Of a stretch of DNA of 64,000 nucleotides, positions 20,048-33,198 are shown in pieces. The stretch lies in the NCBI GenBank assembly GCA_900239685.1, contig OENT01000184.1, forward strand, positions 1 through 64,000, read 5' to 3'. How positions within the stretch are numbered: the first letter of the stretch is position 1; each line of letters begins with the position of its first letter. The notes beneath the pieces are model-generated. The model made no database searches and was not told the DNA's origin. It worked only from the letters and a program-made list of their open reading frames with translations. The position numbers were made by a program, and so were the translations under genes. Origin of the DNA: Rotaria macrura. Taxonomy: Eukaryota > Rotifera > Eurotatoria > Philodinida > Philodinidae.

Positions 20048-21804
20048 TCAGCAAGATGATAGAAAATTATCTCGGCGACATATAGGGCATGATGAATTCA
20101 TTGCAAACCATCGTGCAATACATTTTGAATGGTATTCATGTTGACATGGAAGCACACGAATATGTTGTCCATTTTTAAAATGAGACATACAAATAACGCA
20201 AGCTGTCTGTTTTGATGATAATGTTGATGATATTGGTGGTGTTTTATAGCGATAAGAAAAAAATTGCTGAATATCAACTTTATTGAAACGATTTGGATCG
20301 GATAATTTCTCTGCTAGATCCAACAATTGCTCATAGTTTTCTCGTTCACGATATGAACGCCATGGTTGAGGTTGATAAAAATGATAGTGATGATGATGCA
20401 ATTGTTCATCAGACGAACATGTCGATGTCGATTCACTTGATGAATCTGAATGTGCTGGAGATATATTTCCTGTTCTTATTATTGTCTGTTGTTTATTATC
20501 GAATAGGAAATTTGTTGTACGTAATGGACTAGAACCATTTAATTGTGGTGATAATAAGCGTATGTTAGTTTTAGAAGACTTTGGTATCGTACCTAAGAAT
20601 CATGGCAATTTGTTAAACGAGCAAAGAAAAAAACAAGCGAAATTCAATTTACTTTTCTGATTCGTTGTTGACAAAGAATTATCGTGAAAAATTGATGAAT
20701 GATGATGCTCGGTTAATAATGATGGATATTGATCAGATAAAATATGTTCATGATTAGGTAGAGAAGTTGCTCGATGATATGTTGTTATTGTTGGATGTGA
20801 TAGAGAGGATGGAGAAACATCATTAAAAAACAATGAGATATCATTTGTAGTCTGTTGACTATTCCATGTTGATGATAAATGATTTTGCTGATGTTGTTGT
20901 TGTTGTTGTTGTTGTTGTTGCTGCTGCTGTTGCTGTTGAAAATGATGAAGATGGTGATGATGAAATAATATAGAACGGCGTTTATTAATTGTACGTGGCG
21001 GTTGATTTTCTGATTCTATGCTATTCGAATTTTCATATCGAGCTCGTTTATAAGTCTGAAAGCAACGAAAAGAAAACATAACTCGAGATTTACACTATGA
21101 TTGTGATTTATATTGTCAAATATATATATCGATCGTTTTTTGAGTGTACTCAAAATTCATAAGAATAATAATGTATTGAAAATTACAGATGGATTGATTT
21201 CGTAGAGAACCTGTTATTTAAAAATTTCTTTTTTATAAGGCATTTTTCGTGAAAGAAAAATCTTCGAATTCATTTGATATTTTAAAACATGTGTGCAACG
21301 TATGATAGATGTTTAATTAAAATATCTTTTCAAGTACAACGGTACAGAATTGAATCTATAATCGACTATTTTAGTTATCTAATCAGCATGGCTCTGAATA
21401 GTTTCATCATTATTTATAGACAAATGTTCGTTAACAATTAATCTATATATGTATATGTTTTTTCTTACGTGCTGCTCATGCTCTGGATGGAATTGTTGAG
21501 TTGTAAACGCGACTAGATCATCTCGTGCTGATCGTTTTCGAGGTCCTGCTGTAGGTGTCATGGTAATGTTTCTATCATAAATAAAATCTTGATTATTTGA
21601 ACATAGTTGTGAGTTTAATAATTGTTCATTTGTTATTGAATAACGACGACGTTTGTTTGACATCATTGTTGGTGTTGATAGATACTCGATTGAGATGGGT
21701 ATAAGTTGTTCATGAGTAGAACTTGTTCTATTCTCTTCATCAATATGATCATTATTGATTAAATTATATCGTCTCGATAATGAATTATTTTGATTTTCGG
21801 CCAT
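20048..21804 (-). CDS. RNF38/RNF44-like RING-H2 E3 ubiquitin ligase, 427 aa
   Basis: Exons (minus): 21804-21469, 21055-20653, 20592-20048; GT..AG junctions, phases fit (1284 nt). The C-terminus carries LLDLAEKLSDPNRFNKVDI, then QQFFSYRY, then a RING-H2 from Cys378 (CVIC, CQHEYHSKC, CPICRRD). In human RNF38/RNF44 the same order occurs: an LL-LAE-L segment, an ADIEQLPSYRF-like segment, then the RING. The N-terminal part has basic patches (NKRRRYS, GPRKRSARDD, YKRARYE) that could be nuclear localisation signals. A poly-Gln run of about 15 begins near residue 152, beside a His cluster. The family are E3 ligases; substrates cannot be read from sequence. Its RING is about half identical to that of the adjacent RED-RING gene. 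Confidence 0.88.
20893..20938 (-). repeat. Coding CAA/CAG microsatellite (poly-Gln)
   Basis: About 15 consecutive Gln codons, mostly CAA with CAG interruptions at one end, inside exon 2 of the RNF38-like gene. Length is likely to vary between individuals. Confidence 0.85.
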
Positions 21805-23824
21805 GATTCGTAGGTTGTCTTTTTTTTTTTGTTATTTATTTTCCTTAAAATATCATCATTCTAAAACAACAAAAGAAAAATTTCAATGCAAGGCAATGAT
21901 CTATCAGTGCACACATACATTCGATGCCTTAACTTCGCTCGTTTGAAAGCAAAAAAGAAGAGAAGAGAACGAATGTCTACTGATTCATGCGTACTCATAT
22001 TGTCGGTGAAAAAAAAGCGTAGAAGAGTAGTGAGTGCGTACTCTCGTCGCTACAACACCGACATACATACATATATATGTGAATGTGTATAGAAAGAAAA
22101 AAAGAACGAAGGAAAAACGAGAAAGAGAGAGAGAGAGATGAGGGTCAATAAAGTTGATCGTTCTCTTTTTTCTTCTCGCTTTCTTCTTTTTTTGGGAAAA
22201 ATAGGTCGTCTAAACAATGATAAAAACTAAGAGAGAGAACACAAAATGATTATTAATGAAACAAAGAAAAAACATGATTTGCCATCATAATGAAAATACG
22301 GACATTCTTTTAGTCTGATTGATTAAATACCATTGAATTCAATGACAAAAATTCTTATCTGTCTATGATGTAATGCAGTTTGTACATAACAAATGACGAA
22401 GATATTAACTTGAATTTCGAGGGCAAAATGAAGGAGAATAAAGACAAAATGCATTGGATACGTCGCTCAATCGATCCGATCGACACAAAAAAAGAGAGAT
22501 AAAAGCAAGTTCGATAGAAAAAAGTGAATAATCGTGTATGATGATATATTAGAAGTAGACACATGAACTAGATCATCTCGAAATTGTACATAGATACACA
22601 ATCGATTATCGACTGTCTTCATATACAGATATTATATGCAATTCGTACTTTTACACTTGTTTGATTTTGAATGATTATTTCGAATGAAAATATTCATAGG
22701 AGACAAAAAGCTATTCTCTTTGTAGAGTGATGGCACCCATTTCAAGATAGTGTACTTCTTTCTATTTGAAATCAATTATACGACTTACCGATATTCGTTG
22801 TTTTTTTTCGATACTAACAGATATAAACTGAAAGATCTAAAATAAAATAAAAATAGTTGAAAAAAATTTGATACTTTTACTAAATAATCTAACGACTACT
22901 GATTAATGATTGTCGAATAAAAACTATGTCCATCATATATGCCATAAAAAGCTATGAATATCCTGAATAGCGTTCAATTTCTTTGTATATTACAATCGAG
23001 ACATACTATTTTTAAATTGAATATTCTAATCTTCATCAGGAAAAAAAACTCAGAATTTCTTCTCGGTACTTTGCGTCAAGGCAGATATTGTCACGAATAG
23101 TAGTTAATTGTGAAAGTTTCACTTATGTTTATTGCAGCAGCTTGCCCTTTGCGCTCTTCATATTCATTATAATATTCATCTTCTTATTTGTGTGTAGTAA
23201 CAATTTAACGATCTGACACTTGAGCAAGTAGATTATTCTCCCGAAGGCCTTTCTCTACACAAAATTTCAAATTAAAATCCACAAGTTACTTGTTGACAGA
23301 GAATCGATGAGTTGTACAAATGAGTATAGTATTAAAAAATACCACATCTCAGCAGTCATAAGATATAGACCCGGGCGCTTTTCAAAGAATTCATAGCTCA
23401 TTATGGTTTACATAATACATAGAGTTTCGACTCACAAACGACTAATCAGTTGGTAGACTTCACTCGTAAGTATTATACAATTCGTTAATACAATGATTCA
23501 CGATCTGTAGAAATGAAGAGTCCGAATAATTGACACTCACTATTCGTAATTACTATCTGAAACAAAAAGAAATATATGTACATCTATGATCTTTGTAACA
23601 AATCTCATAATAATAGAACTTATTCTTCAACATTCATGTACAAAAATAGACAAGAAGTACAAAAAATAATCCTAAAAATTTAACATAGCTAGAAAAGAAA
23701 CATCTTGAGAAATTCTTTCTTTTTTTTTGGTTTTAACGTGTCTATAGACAAGATGCGTATGAATAAAGACAAATATCAAATCGACCGATATTTAAACATT
23801 ATCGTTAGACAATTGTTTAAGTTG
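21805..23824. other. Intergenic, no gene seen
   Basis: Upstream region of the RNF38-like gene: A-rich and GA-rich tracts near 22090-22140, then AT-rich sequence without convincing exons. Confidence 0.5.
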
Positions 23825-26800
23825 TTAGTCGAATTCACATTCGTATTTCTTCCAATCTTTTAATAAATTTGCTAAAGTTTGAAATATTTTTCTTGTAGCA
23901 ATACTGTTATTATTGAAATCATCATTCGTCAGATTTTTTTCTACTAACAAGTCAAGATCATATTCAATTTTATTTTATTTTTGCCATGTTCGTTCAGTAT
24001 ACGCTTGTAATTGTGGACGTTTTAATGCATATGAACAAACTGATGTACATTCGTTTAATAATGATATTATTATCGGCAGTTTTGATCGACATTTATCTTT
24101 TGAATGATCATAACGAGTTCTAGTTGTAATTTTTCTTGCTTATTATTAGATGTGTGTGAATGTTAATCAGTTAAACAATCGTGAAATAATTGAATACGTT
24201 CTTGAAAGTTTTTCGATACATATGAATTGATCGATTTTAGTTTATCTATCTGTTTTACTTTCATCAATGATGATTCTTGTAGATTTTTTAACAGTTTAAA
24301 CTAAAAGAATAAGAATTCCGAGATTTCTTCTTTAAAGAATGAATAAAAAATATACAACTAGGTTTTCTTCCGAATGTCTTAAAGTTTATTCGGAAAGTGT
24401 ACACTTGTAATAATTTTAGAAAAAAACATTTAAGCCTTTCGAAAGTACGATTTTATTCTTTAGGTATGGACTAATAACTTTTGGCTAAAATGAGACATGC
24501 TTTAAATTCGTACTTGTAGTAGAAGTAAATCTTCTAATACAAATGAATATTTATAACACATCTTTCGCTATGTTGAGCATTCATCTCGCCTTAATATCTA
24601 CTCGATGATCTTGTCGTTACTTGAAGTAGTTTCAAACAGAATGCATATTATTCTTTTTTCATATTATTAAATTACGTTAAAAAACTCTCAGAAACAGTCG
24701 TTCAATCAACATAAAAGTATTCTTTTATTCATCTTTTCTTTAAATAAGAATTGGTATTTCAAGTTCAATGAGTATAACCCAGGTGTCAATTGAGTATTCA
24801 ATTGAAATATGCTATTTTAAGCTAGAGAAAATTCTTCTCGGCCAACAGAATAGCTCACAATGTTCAATAATAGTAAAGTTAGAACATTTCTCCGCTGCTT
24901 ATTAAGTAATCACCTTTTTAAGTGTAGATATACAGAAATTAGCTGATCGTAAAAAAGATCGATTGGTGAGTGTGTAGATATTATAGTGACCGCCGATATG
25001 TTTATCCTGCTCGAATGTGTATACGGGAACTCAATCATTCTGTCCTCACATTTCACAACAGTATCTATAAGTAAAAAAAGTAGAATGTGTCCAATAGGAA
25101 TGAAGTGAATCTTTAAAACAAAAATAAACCAGAGACATCGTGTGTAAACCAATGATCGAATCAGTGGGTGAGCTGTCGAAAAAATATAATGAAAGTTCAT
25201 GATTGATGCAATCATGTTTAATGTGATAGAACATGTATTTATATGCTATATAATGGAGACGATGATACCATTACTGTTTATAAAACTCTGCGCAATGATC
25301 ATTAAAGTAATATTCATGAAAAAATTTAGAAAAAAGCCATACTAGAATGTTGTACTACAAAGCAGAATACATGCTTTTGTGTATTTTAAACAGTAAATCA
25401 AAGAACTACATGCATACAAACGTCACATTTGTGTAACTAATTCTTAGACGTAACATGAACCAACGTTAGGAAAAGCGAAATCAAATGTGTTAGAATGATT
25501 AATCATGTTTGATAATGTTTCATTCATTCGATTCGATTTGGAGTTCTACATTAAATTTTTATCTACAGAAAGGAATCTATATTTAGACTCTCTCCATCGT
25601 GCTATCAAGTTCTTATGCTCGTTGATGACATGTCTATAGGTGACATTATCCATAGATTTATCAACGGTATGAATTAGTATGTAAAAATCAGTGACCGAGA
25701 AAAAGTAATTTGACCCCATCTGATGAGATTTCTTTTTTTTTCTCACCATACAAAATATATGTGTGAAAATATTCCATCATAATTAATAGAATTATGACTC
25801 TTCAAAAATCCCACCATGGGATAAGTGGAATGTCCTGTCCTCTAAAATACTGGCTCCGCCACGGCTGATAATACGTACACCTTTTGATGAATACAATTCT
25901 TTTTTCAATAATTCAAAATATATTCTAGTTGCTTATCTAGCAGAATTGTGACAAACTTGTGACAGAACTAAAATTCTATCTTTCAATAATAATATTCATT
26001 GTAGACTTGCTAAAAAAACAAAAAAAAAGAGAATCATATATTTTACTGTGAGCTATCAACAAGAGATTTATCGTAATTTCAACTAGCGTTCAAAATTCTT
26101 ATCACACAACACTATTTGGAATTTAATACTGTTCAAATGAAAACTATGTTGCATCACATCACATTCATTAGAGAAATTATTTTGTAAAATCAAAGATGTG
26201 GCAATGCGTTATCTTATGAACAATCAAACCAGATGAACATTGTTGATTACATACATTAGATTAATCTGACTGAATCTAGTAGACAGATGTTCCATCTGTC
26301 AATCACTGCAATTAGTAGCATTCGGAATAGGTACTCAATCAATTTTTTTAAACTTTCATCTTACTGCAATCAGAATTTCTATCTATGTGGAAAATTTTTG
26401 CGATAAGATAGTTTTTGTGACGTCTCTCGAATATTAAATCATAGACAAAATACGCATTCGTACACTACTTCATCGTACAAATCAAATACTTCTAATGACT
26501 CTTCTAGGTAATAATCATGATTTTATTTATTTAATATTTCATTGTAATAAATCCTACTTGAATAAGCCGATGCCTTTTACAACTATTTGTATATCATAAA
26601 CTGGACTTAACATAGAAAAAAAAACAACATACTCGATAATTTGATTGAAAACGTGATGAACTACAACGTAATGATTTCCCTTTATACGGAAATGTAAGAA
26701 ATGCATGCGAAACATGTTGATATAATCTTGTTTGAAAATTTCCAATCTTTGTTCGATTTGCATAGTGTGTGATTAAAGAATTCAATTGTGCCATAATTAA

Positions 26801-29253
26801 TAGATGTTGATAGTTTTCTATATTCAATTGTTCAATTATATTCGATGATGTTAATGTACCAGTACTATAGTTGAGAATTTTTAATCTTTTACATCGGTCC
26901 ATATATTATCAATACGAGCATCAGTGATTGGTGTCATTGACAATTATCGATCAAGGAATATATGTCAACCTGTTTTTCGTTGATAATTTAGTAATGGTGG
27001 TAAAGATTTTATTTTAGTTTTTTTTGATGAATAAACATATTCGACTTGTTGGTGTTGGTTAATTTTTAAAATTTAAATGATCAAGATTTATTGAACAGGG
27101 AATACTTTTACGCACCATGGACATGGATAAAATTGCTTCAAGTTCAGATGAATTTCGTGTGCATGTATACCTGATTTCCGTATGTTTGTCTGATAATATT
27201 TGATCGATATTTGGTGATATACGTTCCCATTTAGGTAACTTTATTTTCTTGATATGTTCTGTTGAAAATAAATAACCACGAGATGAAATTACCTAGAACA
27301 GAAATAATTAAATAGTATATATCATTCAACTAGAAAAACTAGATTCAATGAATTATGAAATTGCAAGAACAACATTTTTCATCTAATGAAAATCAAGAAC
27401 ATGCAGTATGATGATAACCTAATAGAAAGGATTGACTTGTTTTTCTATGGTCATATATAGTATTTTGACAAATGAACGATGTATTTTTCAAGTTCTTATC
27501 ACAAATTTTCTATGATAATATTTTTCAAGGCGATTTGTTAGGAAAATTGATTATAGAAATGTACTACTGAAAGAGACTAGAAAATAAATAGTTTATTTTC
27601 TTTCTTACACATTTGTGCTGTTATCATGTTAGCATATAGTTACGATCGTAATGTATACCGCATGTTGCCTATAAACATGGACAAATTAGGAATTCCTATT
27701 CTAGAATAAGAGAAAATGAAAATATGTGAAACTTTCTGAATTCGACAATCTCATTTAAAGCATGACTCTATGAAAGGTTTCAAGTTAATAAATAGTTAGT
27801 GTTTTATTAGAACATTGGCTTGAAAGAAAAAAAATCTTGAATATTCACTCTTCATTGAAATAATCTAAGTGTAAGAATCTCTCTCAAAATATTTGTATCC
27901 CGTCAACGTTTACGTATAATTCACTTATTTTCGGTTATAAAAGAACTGATCCGTTGAGACTACATTCTTTCGATTTTAATTACTTTCAGAAATGGATCTA
28001 ATCAGAATAGGAATTTTAGATCTAGACAAACTCTAGAAATTTTAATCATGATATTCCCATTGTCAGATACAACAACTTCGAACACAAAACTTATGGTATC
28101 GATTCGTTACGAGAATGGTCTGTTTATAATTTATTAGTATAACGCTGAACATTTCTTTTTGGGACATATGAGTAAAAGAAGAAAACAAGAATGTCATATA
28201 GATATCTTGAATATTGTCAGCTCTCTTTTTCTGTTAAGAGCATAATCATATATCTCTAATCATCTACGCGTATGTGTTTCAGTTGCTATGCAGAAAGTCA
28301 ACTTCTTTTCAATGATTGATGATTGATACGTCTCACACATATTACTCTTAATGACTTTCTTTTTCCTACTAGGGAATTCTTCAAGAACACACACACTATA
28401 ATATGAACGAAGCATCTATTGTATTTCAATTTTGAGAATCCGATTGAGTATTGTTGTTGAAAAATGAATACTAGTAAAATTTCATTTAAACTAAAATAGA
28501 AAATTAATTTTTTGTAGAATATCTCCAAGTACTTATGAACTTACGAGAGGACGACATTCGTTGTCAGATTTTGTTCTCTTGTGATTAGGGCAATGTTCCT
28601 AAGATAATTCATCGAAAAAAAAAATAATTAAAATCTTTAGGTTTACTGGATCTTTCCTTCTCGAAGTTCTACTTTATTTTTCTTGGAACTATCCACAATG
28701 ATTTATATGATCTATTCCCATCGTACTTCCAAACTGTTATCAATAAAAATCTCATTTGAGCTAGTCAATGACGAAAAAAACAATTTTTTTCCAATGATAT
28801 TCATTAAATAAATATCGTAAGGATTGATATTCAACGAGACTCTCTTTTTAGTAGAACCTCCATTCAATCGACAAATCCGGCTCAATAAAGTCGTAGTAGA
28901 TCACTTCACTAGATTCTGACAGTATTATAAATTGTAGTCTAACAAAACCGATAGTTAGAATCATAGTAATTACTGAATAAATCATGAAGACTTACACGGC
29001 ATGTTTGACTCTTAAATTTTTCTCTCATGATTACATTCTTGAATGAAGATCGTTCGTTCGAATTTATTTTCATATTCGATGATATGTCATGATCATCATA
29101 CGGGTTGGAGAAATGTCGACGTTATTTTGGTGCCGTCATAGAATTGACGTCCTGTAGTAAACGTTTACACTGTCGTACATCACATTCATTCGGTTTTTGG
29201 CTACCACTAGAGTTATTCTTCACATTTGAACGTCTCATAATTTTACAAGACAT
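23825..29253 (-). pseudogene. Decayed multi-exon gene with in-frame stops and frameshifts
   Basis: Coding-like blocks on the minus strand keep splice borders but carry lesions. 29253-28996 begins MSCKIMRRSN and runs 86 codons to a GTAAGT donor, broken by TAA at 29122-29124. 28598-28545 is a clean 18-codon exon (EHCPNHKRTKSDNECRPL). 27292-27171 encodes a block beginning VISSRGYLFSTEHIKK. At about 26940-26600, ARIDNIWTDV passes into NYQHLLIMAQLNSLITH only through a frame change. At about 24300-23825, INSYVSKNFQERIQLF ends in a stop, continues through a frame change into NECTSVCSYALKRPQLQ, then another TAA, then a 46-codon tail ending at 23825. Spacing and helical character faintly recall the alpha-catulin/alpha-catenin/vinculin family, but I could not confirm this. 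Intact alternative splicing seems unlikely given at least four separate lesions. Confidence 0.55.
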
Positions 29254-29533
29254 TAATAAACACGAACTCTGAACTGTTTAGAACAAATTATATCATTCCC
29301 TTTCGTAAGTAAAAGATGAGGTCATATCATATATACATGATTGTATACATGTATGTATGTGTGTGAAGTAAATCTTGTTTATTATTGGCTCTTTTCGTAT
29401 TACTAATCAAGAATAAAAAAACGGACATCTAGTAAAATTGGTAGGTGGCGTTAGTGCGGAAGTTTCGTTTAAAAGGAAATTCTTCGTTTTCTGTTCGTTG
29501 CGCAAAAAGTCATTCATTTGATCATATCCGTTT

Positions 29534-29941
29534 TCAGTTTGGATTATATCTATTTCCACGTGAATTATTTGCTCCATTAGTTGCTTCCCAATACGACGGT
29601 GGTGGTGGTGGTGGTGTATCAAATGACTGTATGTTTCCATGATGTCTTTGATGTGACGGCGTCGAATCCATTCTCATCTTGAACAAAAAAAGAAAAGAAT
29701 CAAGTGATAACACTATATCATGTATTGCAATGTTGACTTCTGTTCTATTTTCATCTGTATGCCTATACTGTGAAAAATAAGAAATATTGAAACCTTTCAT
29801 GACACCTTTGTATAAATTTTTTCTATAGCTTGAGTTCGATGGAAATTTCAAGACTTGATATTTCCATAAAATATCAATCGCAAAAAGTTTCAAACTGGCT
29901 TCAGTAAGTGTTCGTTCAGTGTCTTTATCAGAAGGTATCAC
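29534..29941 (-). CDS. Possible small exon or gene with a PPPPPPSY motif
   Basis: A 135-codon open frame whose C-terminal half (from MRMDSTPSHQRHHG) includes six prolines followed by SYWEA, a PPxY-like WW-binding motif, and ends GNRYNPN. The frame lacks an ATG at its left end (it opens at GTG just after a stop), so it is either an internal exon or starts at an internal ATG. A TTTTCACAG acceptor-like site precedes YRHTDENRTE. No family recognised. It could also be a further remnant of the neighbouring decayed gene or chance. Confidence 0.3.
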   Translation of the reverse strand: MIPSDKDTERTLTEASLKLFAIDILWKYQVLKFPSNSSYRKNLYKGVMKGFNISYFSQYRHTDENRTEVNIAIHDIVLSLDSFLFLFKMRMDSTPSHQRHHGNIQSFDTPPPPPPSYWEATNGANNSRGNRYNPN

Positions 29942-31374
29942 TTTTCAACTAAAGTTTACCTCTTTTCTTCTTTTATGAACGATACCCTGCATTATTATAT
30001 TTGTTTCCCAAGTCTAACTATGATTATGCAGATCGTGCATGTTTATTGATAATTCTGATTTCAAGAATCAAACTGTTTTTTAATGTCGTCTATCACTTTT
30101 TGAACAGATTCATTCATAGAATAATAAAACAAGATTTCGATTCGATAAAAATTTAAGTATTCTTTTGATTTTACACTTCTTTTCGGCGGTTTATTCTCAT
30201 TTATGGTGTGATGTATGTTTTATATTCTTATCGTTCGTCTCAATATGTCAAAATAACAACTTTTATTATTAGTTGAGTAAAATGATCATCGATTTAAAGG
30301 TTCCGGCTCGATCTCATCAACAAATTTTTAGTTTTTTCAACAGAAAAATCGAAAACATGAAGTCGTATCGTAGATAGTCTATCTTAGAATCATAGACGTG
30401 AAAAAATATAACGTTCAACTTTCTTCTTCGGGAATGATATCTCAGGAGAAAAAAAGAATTAATCGAAATCGAAATAATGGTTTCCTATTCCTACATCGCT
30501 GAATTAGTGAATTTACTCGTTTAGGACTTGAGGTTCTTCTCATTTAAAGAGATGCATGATAAAACGAGAGAGATGAAGATGTTTCAATCGAAGTTCCACA
30601 TGAATATTTTCCCTAAGAGTTAGTTGACTATCTATCTATGAAATAAACTATTTGATTTTCATAAAAATCAATAATTGACTATTCTATTAGTTGCATACAT
30701 GATCGCTATTTTTATTTCGCACCATGGCAAAATATATATGGGATCGAAAACATTAAGTTGGTGCGACATCAAATATGTGCCAAAAAAACCTACAACAGGA
30801 AAGTTTTCTAAAAATCGACTTGAAAATTAGAATCAATTGTTGAGAAGTTGAAAACAACTCATCTGTGGTGAAATAAAATCACATTCTGAATTTTTTCTCT
30901 TGAAATTGAAATCAAAACTCGGCTAGTAAAAATGATTTGATTGTAAATCATTAAAACTAAGGTGATGATGATTAGTATCTTAAAAAAATACTTTAATCTC
31001 TGGTATGTATAATTATGACGTAGTTGTAATAAAATTCATCATTTGAACGCAAGATAAAACGCTAGGAGTATAGACTACATGGACATTATACTTAGAATGT
31101 GTCGAACAATGTTGTATACTGAATTTGTCTTTTGCAAAAGAACTATGTAAACCTATGACACGGCTAGCTACATATTCAATTTCATTCTGTATTTTATTTC
31201 GTTTCCTAGAGATGCAAAAATTGTTGAAAGTGCCTCCTTGGGATTTGTTTTGCAAATGGATAGAATTATGAAATTTCAAGATATTTCTAGAAGGATTCAT
31301 TTGCATTATCTTTCATCGAGCAAAATCAATACGATATAGGTTATATATGTTCTAAAAATAACAGAACATGATCG
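29942..31374. other. Mostly non-coding; one uncertain downstream exon
   Basis: Nothing convincing except an open frame at 31309-31013 (minus). It could be spliced from the preceding gene through a GTAAGT donor at 31383-31378 and a GATGAAAG acceptor, adding 98 residues. It has no recognisable features. Confidence 0.3.
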
Positions 31375-31998
31375 TCAACTTACAGGATAAACTTCCAATT
31401 CTGAAAGTGCTTCTTTTGTGCTCATATTAAGATCGTTACATGGTTCTCCGGTCTGATAAAAGCTAATGTAAATTCCGGGCGTTAACACAGATTCTAAATA
31501 AATAGCTTCGGCTGAACCTAAAACATTTTGTACACGAAATTCAGCTTCATATGGAGGAATTGCATTAATGCTTGATGGAATAATGACAACTCTCCCTAGT
31601 TGAATAGCAAGATAATTAAAATTGTTATGAAAAAAGAAATGCCCATTTGGTCGACGAACAACAGTCCAAAAAACACCAGCCCTATCGCTATTCATGTCAC
31701 CGAGAGCATCACATACTAAATTATGGGTTTCAGGTGAAACGACTACTTGTATTGCTTGGGCTGAAGCTCGCGAAATCAATCGAACTGCGTTGCCAGATTT
31801 CAGATGAGAACTAGAATAGAAAGCTATGTATTTTAGAACTCTATTCATTGATTTATTCTACCGTGAACCTCTGCCTTTAACTAACGAGTTCACCGTGTTA
31901 GCAGCTGACGTTACAATATCACGACCACCGTCAACTTGCGATGCCACTGTACAGGCTCCTTTAAAAGCTCTTTTGGTAATGCTTCCGAGAAAACTCAT
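31375..31998 (-). CDS. Orphan protein of about 190 aa, possibly beta-trefoil fold
   Basis: Two exons (minus): 31998-31862 and 31810 to the stop at 31375; a 51-bp GT..AG intron, phases agree. The N-terminus (MSFLGSITKRAFKG) has no signal peptide. From about residue 50 the protein is strand-rich with repeating units: GNAVRLISRASAQAIQVV, GVFWTVVRRPNGHFFFHN, NYLAIQLGRVVIIPSS and EAEFRVQNVLG. The hydrophobic/Gly pattern and the LAIQ-G-VV phrase resemble beta-trefoil proteins (FGF, IL-1, fascin or ricin-type), but no family signature is certain. A perfect GTAAGT donor lies across the last codons, so the true C-terminus may instead be in a downstream exon (possible acceptor at 31309). Confidence 0.6.
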
Positions 31999-33198
31999 CG
32001 CAGATGTAAGTAAATCTGAAACTCACTGCTTTAGAAAAGAACGAAAAGTTTGTTTTGAATATTTATGAGCCAATGGAAAAAAGCAAGTATATGAATTTTG
32101 CGTAGTAGCACTTAAGCATTGACCAATCAGTTTAATAATAGGCATCGTTTTCTTTTCTGCTACTGCCTTCTTTGGTTCGAAATTGATTGCCGTAACAACA
32201 ACAACAACATAACTCGAGCGTCATAAAAAAAATCATTCTTTTCTTTTTGCAAGAACTAGTTATATTTCTTTATTTGACTGTAAGCAGCAACACAGATAAA
32301 TATAGAACCGGAGACAATATAAATAAACGCTATGAGATATACCATGCACTAATATTGAAATGAGAAACACATGAAAAAACACGCAAATAAATTTTTTCAA
32401 ACATGAAAAAGAGAATAAAAATATGTACATCGACGTGTGTCTTTTATTTTTGCCTTTTGATTGAGAACCAAATGTAAATACTGATCGATCGAGTGATCGA
32501 TGGAGAATCGGAATGTTTTATAAATAAAATAATACAATACGAACAAAAAAGAACGATCACTCTTTCATAGAATGAAACAAAGAAGAGTGACAAGCTGATT
32601 TACAGTAGATTGAAACAAGTTGAGTTTTTTTTTCGTTCAAATAGTATATATTTAAAATAGTCGAAAATACGAACGAATTCAGTTTGAACATAAGCAACAA
32701 TGATGAAAATGAAAACATTCTCTTATAAAGAAGAAATAAAGAACTGTACAATCGAAATAGAAAAGAAGAAAAACACAGGCCATATTGTATACATGAAAAT
32801 CTTTTTCTGCTTAATGTTTTTCTAATATTGTTGGATTATATATGAGGATTTGAAGTAATAGTGAATCAATGTATTCATGTAATCGTCGGTTGATATTCAC
32901 GAGCTAAAACAAAAAAAGAAATACATATATATATATTAGTCATAATATCAAAATAAATAAAAAACAAAGAACAGCAGATATTAAAATACGACAAGCGTGC
33001 AACGAGCTCTAGAAAGATTGAATTTTCTAAAAATAGAGTAGATAGATTTTACTATGTTTATACTGCTGTGAAAAATTGCATAGACTAAAGAAGAAACTGC
33101 ACACACGTATACACATAACGATAATAGGTTTGGTTACGAGGCAAGGAGTATTCAACACAAAAGCGTAAAGCTTAAATTCAAGAAGGAAAAATTTCAAG
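31999..33198. other. Intergenic, no gene seen
   Basis: AT-rich. It should contain the promoter of the orphan gene to its left and the 3' UTR of the Rab11-FIP gene to its right (both minus strand). TTTATT motifs (AATAAA on minus) occur but I cannot assign a polyadenylation site. Confidence 0.4.

Noticed and set aside
31826-32068. 80-codon plus-strand open frame
   Set aside because: It lies opposite the first exon of the minus-strand orphan gene, whose splice-joined frame is better supported.
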